From positions 30,213 to 39,224 of the forward strand of contig MFUQ01000015.1 in NCBI GenBank assembly GCA_001785725.1: 9,012 nt of DNA, in the 5' to 3' direction. Positions within the stretch are counted from its first letter, which is position 1. The number at the start of each line of letters is the position of its first letter. This document shows, one piece after another, positions 1 to 5,628 of the stretch. A program made the translations under genes and the position numbers. This DNA comes from Candidatus Nomurabacteria bacterium RIFCSPLOWO2_01_FULL_36_10b. GTDB taxonomy: Bacteria > Patescibacteriota > Minisyncoccia > Phycocordibacterales > UBA1006. The notes beneath the pieces were generated by a model. That model ran no database searches, had not been told where the DNA came from, and saw only the letters and a list, made by a program, of their open reading frames with translations.

Positions 1-10
1 ATCTTTTTTT

Positions 11-58
11 GTCTGGCACTAGCGCCAGACCCCCTTTGGTTGGGCGTGGTTCCCAACC
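11..58. repeat. Two adjacent GC-rich intergenic hairpins
   Basis: Positions 11-30 form a near-perfect palindrome (GTCTGGC at 11-17 against GCCAGAC at 24-30, with a CTAG core and one A-C mismatch). Positions 38-44 (GGTTGGG) pair with 52-58 (CCCAACC) around a 7-nt loop. Both are much more GC-rich than the surroundings and resemble the GC-rich palindromic spacers elsewhere in this window. On neither strand is the structure followed by a T-run, so it is not an obvious terminator. The function is unknown; it may be an intergenic repeat. Confidence 0.5.
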
Positions 59-103
59 TTCAGCGCGTAGCAATGCCCTCTCCGCGACGCGCAAGAAAAA
101 ATA

Positions 104-147
104 GAAAAAAAGATCATGGCAATGGCAAGTGCCATTGCAATTTTTTT
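104..147. terminator. Bidirectional terminator-like hairpin downstream of the M23 gene
   Basis: GCAATGGC (119-126) and GCCATTGC (131-138) form a perfect 8-bp stem with a 4-nt loop. On the plus strand it is followed by AA and seven T (141-147). On the minus strand the T-run (complement of 105-111) begins 7 nt after the stem, so termination of the M23 gene from that side would be weaker. The plus-strand form could end a gene lying left of the window. A third related palindrome, CATTGCAATG, lies at 158-167. Confidence 0.6.
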
Positions 148-214
148 CATTTTTTTCATTGCAATGTTATTTAATAGTATGATAACATACTTTAATGTAT
201 TAGTCAATAGATTC

Positions 215-1570
215 CTAATCCTCTTTTATCCCAGCTTTAAACATGCCTTTTGTCGTTTTTGGGAGATATAGGAGAGGGTCAAGGTATGCCTCCGTTGCCG
301 CACGAGGTTGAACAAGCATCTTGCCCTTGCATACCTTACTTTCCTGCCCTAGTACATTTACTACTTGCTTGCCGTCAGCGTCAATATCAGCATAAAGCGT
401 TATATGAAGGTGTGGGGCTGTTGAACGTCCAGTATGACCACTATAGCCCACTAACTGTCCTCTTTTTACTTTCTGCCCTGTTGAGACGCTAATTACTGAT
501 AAATGGGCATAGGTTGCCGCAAGATGATTATCAAAGCGCAACAGAATCCACTTGCCAAATGAAACTGCCTTACATGCAACATCAGTATCACCAGTACCAC
601 CAATAACACCATCAGCCATTGCATATACTGGTTCATAAACAGCGCGGAAGTCAGTTCCAGTATGGCCAAATGTTGTACCAGAATGCGGGCCAGTTCTAGC
701 TTGGAAAAGCTGTGTAATTATAACTGGTGCAGAAGTCGGCCACGATAGTGGGGCAGAACCAGGTTTTGGAAGAGCAGTAGGATCAAGGACAAATTTAAGT
801 GTAGCTTCATAGTCCGCTAATTCTTGTTCAAACGCGCGACGCAATGCTTCATTTTCAGCAAGAAGAGTTTGATACTTTGCTTCACTACTTTGTGTTTCTC
901 GCAAAAGTTGTGATTGTTGCGCCTTTTGCCCTTCAATTATTTTTTTCTTATCAAGAACTTGTTGTTTCAAATCTTCCAATTGTTGCTGTTCTGATTCGTA
1001 AAGATTTTGTTTTTCACCTAAATTAGCGCGGACAAAACGCAATTCAGTTATACGCTCTCCAACTCTAGCATTCAACTGTTCTGTATGATTAAGTTCTTGA
1101 AATAAATCTGACAGACGCTTGTCGCTAAAAATAATATCAATGAGCGATCGTTCATCAAATTGATGCAACTCACGCAAATCATAAGCAATGGTAGCTCTGT
1201 GCAAATCAATATGATTACCAGCTATACCAATGCTTTCTTTAATTTGTGAAAGAGTAAGAACTGTCTTTTGTAATTTCTTATTCGTTATATCAACATCATT
1301 CACAACTTTCCTACGTTCTATCTCTACAGCATTTATTGCCTTTTGAAGAGTGGTTTTCTGTGAAGCGATAGTTTGCAGTTGTTGTGTAAACTCTACTTTT
1401 TTCTGATTTAGTAATTCAATACTTTTTGTATATTCACTAATTTTTTCACGACACTCTTCTGCTGTGCTACATCCAGCTGTTCCCTGCGCATTTGTATTAG
1501 AAATGAAAAAGCTCCATGAAAGAAGCAAGAAAAGAGATGCTGAAATTATTATAAGAGGAACATATCGCAT
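215..1570 (-). CDS. Secreted coiled-coil M23 family metallopeptidase (murein hydrolase, EnvC/NlpD-like)
   Basis: Predicted zinc endopeptidase acting on peptidoglycan cross-links outside the membrane. The 451-residue protein starts with a signal peptide (about residues 1-29, hydrophobic core then NTNAQ). A long charged, Gln/Glu/Lys-rich coiled coil follows (about 35-260), then an M23/LytM domain (about 275-425). All catalytic zinc ligands are present: HTGTD (H303, D307), AHLS (H356) and HLH (H387, H389). Four cysteines lie in two pairs: two near the mature N-terminus, and two in the M23 domain (ACK and VCK). The start is set at ATG 1568-1570. The frame stays open upstream to 1651, but that stretch runs through the promoter and a GC-rich repeat. 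The gene is its own transcription unit, behind the rplU terminator. By analogy with EnvC-type proteins it could either cut murein or activate an amidase; intact ligands favour an active enzyme. Confidence 0.9.
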   Translation of the reverse strand: MRYVPLIIISASLFLLLSWSFFISNTNAQGTAGCSTAEECREKISEYTKSIELLNQKKVEFTQQLQTIASQKTTLQKAINAVEIERRKVVNDVDITNKKLQKTVLTLSQIKESIGIAGNHIDLHRATIAYDLRELHQFDERSLIDIIFSDKRLSDLFQELNHTEQLNARVGERITELRFVRANLGEKQNLYESEQQQLEDLKQQVLDKKKIIEGQKAQQSQLLRETQSSEAKYQTLLAENEALRRAFEQELADYEATLKFVLDPTALPKPGSAPLSWPTSAPVIITQLFQARTGPHSGTTFGHTGTDFRAVYEPVYAMADGVIGGTGDTDVACKAVSFGKWILLRFDNHLAATYAHLSVISVSTGQKVKRGQLVGYSGHTGRSTAPHLHITLYADIDADGKQVVNVLGQESKVCKGKMLVQPRAATEAYLDPLLYLPKTTKGMFKAGIKED

Positions 1571-1578
1571 ATGACTGT

Positions 1579-1607
1579 AGTATAACAAAAACATTCCCCC
1601 TCCCCAA
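1579..1607 (-). promoter_or_regulatory. Promoter of the M23 gene (extended -10)
   Basis: On the minus strand TGTTATACT (1579-1587) is an extended -10 (TG-n-TATACT). A weak -35, TTGGGG (1602-1607), lies 17 bp upstream inside the GC-rich repeat. The -10 ends only 8 nt before the ATG, so transcription would start at or within a base or two of the start codon, giving a leaderless or near-leaderless mRNA. Recognised by motif only. Confidence 0.5.
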
Positions 1608-1629
1608 CCCTCCCCAGAATTGGGGATGG
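1594..1629. repeat. CCCTCCCC/GGGGAGGG-type intergenic repeat
   Basis: C-tract-rich segment with TCCCC repeated and a short CCCCA...TGGGG inverted match. Similar CCCTCC/GGAGGG material occurs at 5557-5624 and 8935-8987, always between genes. Translated in the M23 frame it adds a spurious Gly-rich N-terminal peptide. It resembles GC-rich intergenic palindromes common in CPR genomes; the role is unknown. Confidence 0.5.
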
Positions 1630-1635
1630 TGTCAA

Positions 1636-1670
1636 GAAATAAAAACACCACATAGCGGTGTTTTTATTTT
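1636..1670 (-). terminator. Strong Rho-independent terminator of rplU
   Basis: A 13-bp perfect stem (1637-1649 against 1657-1669) with a 7-nt loop. Core arms are AAAAACACC and GGTGTTTTT. The arm includes two bases of the rplU stop codon, so the terminator starts directly at the gene end. The A/T-symmetric arms give a U-tract in both directions, so it may work bidirectionally. It separates rplU from the M23 gene. Confidence 0.85.
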
Positions 1671-2145
1671 AAGAAATTTTCGTTATCTTTACTTTCATGA
1701 ATGGTTGGCGATGTCCATACGCGCGATGCCAGTTTGATTTTGAATGAAAACGTTGAACGCGAATTTTTTCTCCTAATCCTGATTTTTCAAGTACACCTGT
1801 TACTTTAGCATCACTAATATATGGAGTTCCAAGAGTTGTTTCAGAGCCAGTTTCAAGTAAAACTACTTTATCAAATGTTATAACATCTCCAACTCTTATA
1901 GCGTCAAGTTTTTCAATAGATATAACTTGATCTTCTGAAACTTTATATTGCTTACCACCGGTTTCAATTACTGCAAACGCAGTTGCAACGGACTTCTTGC
2001 TCTTTGGTTTCTTAACACTGGTCTTTGCTACTAACTTTTCTTTAGAAACACTTACTACCGCCACATCTTTTGGTGTCTTTGGTATTTTCTTAACTAATAT
2101 TTTAGTTGTCGCCTTTTTTTGGGCTATTTTCTTAATTATTGGCAT
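1669..2145 (-). CDS. rplU: Large-subunit ribosomal protein bL21 with lysine-rich N-terminal extension
   Basis: Component of the 50S subunit that binds 23S rRNA. The last ~100 of 158 residues are a clear bL21 domain: FAVIETGGKQYKV at its start, GTPYI-DAKVTG in the middle, and the RNA-binding end with KIRV, KSNWHR and YGHRQP. The first ~57 residues are an extra tail rich in Lys, Val, Thr and Ala (IAQKKATTK, KKPKSKK), resembling the basic tails of histone H1-like proteins; typical bL21 is about 103 residues. The ATG at 2143-2145 is chosen over an in-frame TTG at 2161-2163, because codons 2-3 of the longer form would be the TATACT -10 box. The gene is followed at once by a terminator, so the usual partner rpmA (bL27) is not co-transcribed here. 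Confidence 0.95.
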   Translation of the reverse strand: MPIIKKIAQKKATTKILVKKIPKTPKDVAVVSVSKEKLVAKTSVKKPKSKKSVATAFAVIETGGKQYKVSEDQVISIEKLDAIRVGDVITFDKVVLLETGSETTLGTPYISDAKVTGVLEKSGLGEKIRVQRFHSKSNWHRAYGHRQPFMKVKITKIS

Positions 2146-2154
2146 AGTTGAATT

Positions 2155-2182
2155 AGTATACAAAATAGTTGTTAAAAATCAA
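2155..2182 (-). promoter_or_regulatory. Promoter of rplU
   Basis: On the minus strand TATACT (2155-2160) is preceded after 16 bp by TTGATT (2177-2182; four of six match TTGACA). The -10 ends 9 nt before the ATG at 2145, predicting a leader of only a few bases. No Shine-Dalgarno sequence lies between. Confidence 0.5.
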
Positions 2183-2193
2183 GCAACAAAAAC

Positions 2194-2215
2194 TTTTCCT
2201 GCCTACGGCAGAAAA
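2194..2215. repeat. CTGCC-TAC-GGCAG mini-hairpin in the rplU/corA divergent gap
   Basis: CTGCC (2199-2203) pairs with GGCAG (2207-2211) around a 3-nt loop. TTTT and AAAA extend the stem across a single unpaired C. A very similar hairpin lies between grpE and dnaK (7514-7536). Both are intergenic, which suggests a small dispersed palindromic repeat. Confidence 0.5.
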
Positions 2216-2236
2216 TGAATTAAGTATAGTATTTAT

Positions 2237-2255
2237 TATAATCATACTGTATACT
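2237..2255 (+). promoter_or_regulatory. Possible -10 elements for the CorA-like gene and cysS
   Basis: TATAAT at 2237-2242 and TATACT at 2250-2255 lie 28 and 15 nt upstream of the ATG at 2271. No convincing -35 box is seen for either, and the region is very AT-rich, so this is a weak call based on position and -10 match alone. Confidence 0.3.
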
Positions 2256-2270
2256 ATGTATATATATTTT

Positions 2271-3182
2271 ATGCAGAAAGTGCATACATACAACAATTTA
2301 ACTTGGATAGACATAATGAACCCAACTCGTGAAGAAGTCATGAACATCATGGCGCAGTATCATCTTGCGCCATATATAGCTGAAGAACTTTTAACGCCAA
2401 GTCCAAGACCGAAAGTAGACGTCTTTGAAGATTGTCTTTTTTTAGTATTGCACTTCCCTTCAACGAATGATTCAAAAACCACAGAAACCCCAGATGAACA
2501 TGAAATTGATTTTATAATAGGTCAAGAAGCCCTTATAACAACCCATTACCACCCTATTGAAAGTATCATAGAGTTTGAAAAAATGATTGAGTATTCATCA
2601 ATAATGGATAGAGATAATTTGGGCACGAATGGAGGTTTTCTCTTTACTCACCTTGTCCGCACAATATATAAAAATTTAGACGCCACAATTGCAACATTTA
2701 ATAATCAGTTAAGAAATATTGAAACAAAAATATTCTCTGGAGAAGAACAAGCAATGGTATCAGATCTTTCCTCTCTTAATAGACGGATACTAGATTACAG
2801 GCGGTCTCTACGCTTCCAAGGTATAACACTTGCGGAACTTGAACGACATGCAACTCCAATATTAGGAAGAGAATGTGAATATTTATTTAATAGATTGGGC
2901 GCACACTATCGTGAGCTCATGAATACACTTGATAGCGACAAACAATTACTTGAGGACTTACAAAAAACAAATGATATGTTACTAACGACACGTACAAACA
3001 ATATCATGCGTATAGTTGGAATTCTTGCTTTCATTCTTATCCCACTTTCTATTGGAGTTGATATTATTGTTGCATTTGAAATGATGGAACGTTATCCAAT
3101 GAATGCAATTATTGTATTATTAAGTTCTATTGTAGTAATTCTTATCATGATTGCGCTCTTTACGAAAAAGAGATGGCTATAA
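2271..3182 (+). CDS. CorA-like divalent cation transporter family protein without a canonical GMN motif
   Basis: Inner-membrane protein of the CorA/MIT superfamily; canonical members are pentameric Mg2+ (or Co2+/Zn2+) channels. The 303-residue chain has the expected layout. The cytoplasmic N-domain carries LTWIDIMNPTREEV, AEELLTPSPRPKVDVFED and LVLHFP. A long helical stalk follows (about 125-245), then TM1 (about 249-269, with the IPLS turn), a short loop, TM2 (about 278-296) and a basic end (KKRW). The usual YGMN after TM1 is not there: the aligned place reads IIVAFEMM. Transport activity or ion choice may therefore differ. The ATG at 2271 fits the family N-terminus. The frame is open back to 2169, but that stretch crosses the promoter region and a repeat hairpin; ATG 2256 is an alternative. 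The gene probably forms an operon with cysS, 3 nt downstream. Confidence 0.85.
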   Translation: MQKVHTYNNLTWIDIMNPTREEVMNIMAQYHLAPYIAEELLTPSPRPKVDVFEDCLFLVLHFPSTNDSKTTETPDEHEIDFIIGQEALITTHYHPIESIIEFEKMIEYSSIMDRDNLGTNGGFLFTHLVRTIYKNLDATIATFNNQLRNIETKIFSGEEQAMVSDLSSLNRRILDYRRSLRFQGITLAELERHATPILGRECEYLFNRLGAHYRELMNTLDSDKQLLEDLQKTNDMLLTTRTNNIMRIVGILAFILIPLSIGVDIIVAFEMMERYPMNAIIVLLSSIVVILIMIALFTKKRWL

Positions 3183-3185
3183 TAT

Positions 3186-4568
3186 ATGCTTTCATTTTTT
3201 AATACACTTACTAGAAAGAAAGAAGTTTTTACACCCATTGAACCAAATCATGTTCGTATGTATCATTGTGGCCCAACTGTTTATGACCGTGTACATATAG
3301 GGAATATGCGAGCATTCATATTTGCGGATATTGTGCGCCGTGCAATGGAATATAATGGATATTCTGTAACCCAAGTTATGAATATAACTGATATTGGACA
3401 CCTTATTTCAGATGATGATACTAGTGAAGATAAAATGACAAAAGCCCTGCGCGCGCGCAATATGCCGGTTACACTTCAAAATATGTTAGCAATTGGTCAA
3501 GAATATACTGATGTTTTTATACATGATATTGAACAACTAAATATTCTAATTCCAAATAAAATGCCAAAGGCAAGCGACCATATTACTGATACCATAAAAC
3601 TTATTTCTATTCTCACAGAAAAAGGACACACTTACACAACATCCGATTGTATCTATTTTGATACAAGCACTCTGTCTGATTATGGTAAATTAGGAGGTTT
3701 GGATATAAAAAATATTAATTCTGAACTTAATTCTCGTATAACAGAAAATCCTGAAAAGAAAAATCCACGCGATTTCGCGCTTTGGAAATTAGACAAAACA
3801 CAAGGTTGGCAATCTCCTTGGGGCAAAGGTTTCCCCGGTTGGCATATTGAATGTTCTGGCATGAGCATGAAATATTTAGGCGAAACATTTGATATACATA
3901 CTGGCGGAGAAGATTTAGCTATGGTGCATCATAATAATGAAATAGCTCAGAGTGAATGCGCTACTGGCAAAAAATTCGTGAATTACTGGCTTCATAATGC
4001 ATTTGTAAATATTGGAAATGATAAAATGGCAAAATCTTCTGGAACAGGTATAACAATCCAAACTCTCATTGATAATGGGTATAACCCTTTTGCATATAGA
4101 TTATTACTTCTACAGAGTCACTATCGTTCGCCAATTACATTCAGCTGGGAATCTATGGATAGCGCACAACGTTCTTTCCAAAATCTGATGCAATTATTCA
4201 ATGACCTCGGACCTGATACTGGTTTATCAAATACAGAGTTCCTTTCTAAATTTAAAGAAGCACTTGATGATGATTTAGCAACACCACGCGCTTTCGCTTT
4301 AGTTTATTCAGTACTAAAATCAGACATTCCAAATATGGACAAACGAGCTACATTACTAGCAATGGATCGTGTATTTGGACTTGATATTGAGCATGCAGAT
4401 AAGTATATTATCCCATCTCTTTCTTCACTCGCCGAAGGCGAGTATATACCTAACGATGTGCAAAAACTGATAAATCAACGCACAAAAGCGCGTCAGGAAA
4501 AAGATTGGGAAACCTCCGATCGTTTACGCGATGAAATTATCGCAAAAGGTTTTGAGGTGAGAGATTGA
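3186..4568 (+). CDS. cysS: Cysteinyl-tRNA synthetase
   Basis: Class I aminoacyl-tRNA synthetase that charges tRNA-Cys in the cytoplasm. Its 460 residues match the usual length (E. coli 461). Visible motifs are CGPTVYD (28-34), the HIGH-box variant HIGN (37-40), WHIECS (219-224), a HTGGEDLAMVHHNNE segment (238-252) and the KMSKS-box variant KMAKS (280-284). The zinc ligands expected from E. coli (C28, C209, H234, E238) fall on C28, C223, H248 and E252, so the metal site that discriminates cysteine is intact. The C-terminal helical anticodon-binding part ends in RLRDEIIAKGFEVRD, typical of the family. The ATG lies 3 nt after the CorA-like stop, suggesting translational coupling; no clear ribosome binding site is seen. 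The gene ends with TGA, evidence that TGA is a stop in this organism. Confidence 0.97.
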   Translation: MLSFFNTLTRKKEVFTPIEPNHVRMYHCGPTVYDRVHIGNMRAFIFADIVRRAMEYNGYSVTQVMNITDIGHLISDDDTSEDKMTKALRARNMPVTLQNMLAIGQEYTDVFIHDIEQLNILIPNKMPKASDHITDTIKLISILTEKGHTYTTSDCIYFDTSTLSDYGKLGGLDIKNINSELNSRITENPEKKNPRDFALWKLDKTQGWQSPWGKGFPGWHIECSGMSMKYLGETFDIHTGGEDLAMVHHNNEIAQSECATGKKFVNYWLHNAFVNIGNDKMAKSSGTGITIQTLIDNGYNPFAYRLLLLQSHYRSPITFSWESMDSAQRSFQNLMQLFNDLGPDTGLSNTEFLSKFKEALDDDLATPRAFALVYSVLKSDIPNMDKRATLLAMDRVFGLDIEHADKYIIPSLSSLAEGEYIPNDVQKLINQRTKARQEKDWETSDRLRDEIIAKGFEVRD

Positions 4569-4603
4569 GCTACTTTCTCTTTCAAAAGAAGCAACACAAT
4601 TTA

Positions 4604-4622
4604 TATCACGCTAAGCGCGATA
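4604..4622. terminator. Short hairpin between convergent cysS and dnaJ (possible weak terminator)
   Basis: TATC-A-CGC at 4604-4611 pairs with GCG-C-GATA at 4615-4622 around a TAA loop. The single A-C mismatch becomes a G-U wobble in the minus-strand RNA. It lies in the 59-bp gap where the two operons converge. Only short, broken T-runs follow, so any termination would be weak. Confidence 0.35.
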
Positions 4623-4627
4623 CTAAT

Positions 4628-5536
4628 TTATAGTCCCTCATTCTTCATCGTTTCCACCGCATTCTTCCCTTCTTTTGAAAGTTTTTTTGGAATTATTATT
4701 TTTGTTTTTATTAATAAATCTCCATGCCCAAACATACCATGGCTACGAACTCCTTTCCCACGTACACGAAGTATCTGACCTGGTTGTAAACCTTCTGGTA
4801 TTTTTATAGACACGTTCCCATCAAGTGTGGCAACTTTATACTCTCCTCCTAAAAGAGCATCAGTGAGTTTTACATCTAAATGAGTAATAAGATGCTTACC
4901 TTCGCGATGCAATGTTGGATGTGGCTTTACTACCATTACAAGATACAAGTCGCCAAATTCACCACCAGAAACTTTTGACGGGAAACCATACCCAGAAAGT
5001 CGTAAACGCTGACCGCTATCCACTCCTGATGGAATTGTAATTTTTACTTTTTTATTTTTACCATTATCATTGCCAGACGAAAGGTCAGGAACTTCTACTT
5101 CTTTTTCAACCCCCATAACTGCTTCTTTAAAAGTAAGCTCAACATGTATTTGCGCATCTTTCCCACGACGTCTGCCAAAACCTCCAAAACCACCCATGCC
5201 AAATTGACTTAATATATCGTCAATATCAACATTACTAAAATCAAATTCAACGTTGCCATTTGTTCTTTGACGAAATCCAGAAAAACCGAATCCTCCAAAA
5301 CCTTGCCCACCAAAACCACTCATATTTGGTCCTTCAGAACCAAACTGGTCATATTGAGCGCGCTTTTGTTTATCGGAAAGTACTTGGTATGCTTCATTCG
5401 CTTCTTTGAACTTTTTTTCATCACCACCATGTTTATCTGGATGATATTTTTGCGCAAGTGTACGAAATGCTTTTTTAATATCACTTTCAGAAGCATTTTT
5501 ATCTATACCGAGAATTTTGTAGTAATCTTTTGACAT
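4628..5536 (-). CDS. dnaJ: DnaJ/Hsp40 co-chaperone lacking the zinc finger (class B, CbpA-like)
   Basis: J-domain protein that delivers clients to DnaK and stimulates its ATPase. The 302 residues contain a J domain (about 3-66, HPD at 32-34), a Gly/Phe-rich linker (about 67-125, repeated GFGGFG), and two beta-rich substrate-binding domains (about 127-205 and 206-285). The four CxxCxGxG zinc repeats of class A DnaJ are absent: where they should interrupt the first C-terminal domain there is only a short linker (SSGNDNGKNKK, about 153-163), and the protein has no cysteine at all. The dimerisation tail is short. The start is ATG 5534-5536, which gives the canonical MSKDYYKILG; the open frame back to 5629 is translated repeat. 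It is the last gene of the grpE-dnaK-dnaJ operon and sits 92 bp after dnaK across a strong palindromic repeat. Confidence 0.93.
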   Translation of the reverse strand: MSKDYYKILGIDKNASESDIKKAFRTLAQKYHPDKHGGDEKKFKEANEAYQVLSDKQKRAQYDQFGSEGPNMSGFGGQGFGGFGFSGFRQRTNGNVEFDFSNVDIDDILSQFGMGGFGGFGRRRGKDAQIHVELTFKEAVMGVEKEVEVPDLSSGNDNGKNKKVKITIPSGVDSGQRLRLSGYGFPSKVSGGEFGDLYLVMVVKPHPTLHREGKHLITHLDVKLTDALLGGEYKVATLDGNVSIKIPEGLQPGQILRVRGKGVRSHGMFGHGDLLIKTKIIIPKKLSKEGKNAVETMKNEGL

Positions 5537-5556
5537 ACAGATTTTCCATTCTTTTT

Positions 5557-5624
5557 CTCCCCCTAGAGTAGGGGGAGGTGTTCTGCGAAGCTTCGCTAAG
5601 CGGAGCGAAGCAGAACAGAGGGGG
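5557..5624. repeat. Double palindrome in the dnaK-dnaJ spacer
   Basis: CTCCCCCTA (5557-5565) pairs perfectly with TAGGGGGAG (5569-5577). Next, GTTCTGC (5580-5586) pairs with GCAGAAC (5610-5616) and TTCGCT (5592-5597) with AGCGAA (5604-5609), making a 13-bp stem broken by a 5-nt bulge (GAAGC, apparently a local duplication). A further AGGGGG tract (5619-5624) could compete for the C-tract. In dnaK-dnaJ mRNA these would be stable hairpins; the absence of a following T-run argues against a terminator. They could affect mRNA processing or the DnaK:DnaJ ratio (inference), or be a passive repeat element. Confidence 0.7.
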
Positions 5625-5628
5625 TACA

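Noticed and set aside
19..207. Minus-strand 62-codon frame with a lipoprotein-like start (MKKMKK, hydrophobic run, then Cys)
   Set aside because: The hydrophobic part is encoded by the terminator inverted repeat and its A/T-runs, and the rest by GC-rich hairpins. There is no ribosome binding site or recognisable family, so it is more likely a chance frame.
1571..1651. Longer N-terminus for the M23 protein
   Set aside because: These codons run through the extended -10 and a GC-rich repeat, and would place 27 residues in front of a good signal peptide.
2146..2163. TTG start for rplU
   Set aside because: The next two codons are the TATACT -10 box; the ATG six codons later fits the promoter.
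2163..2172. AAATAGTTGT upstream of rplU as a second copy of the operator half-site
   Set aside because: One mismatch and no inverted partner at the right spacing; expected by chance in AT-rich DNA.
2169..2270. 34-residue N-terminal extension of the CorA-like protein
   Set aside because: It crosses a repeat hairpin, the rplU promoter region and AT-rich -10 elements, and does not resemble the family N-terminus.
3178..3183. TATAAT at the corA/cysS junction as a cysS promoter
   Set aside because: No spaced -35, and the start would fall inside the first cysS codons; the 3-nt gap fits co-transcription better.
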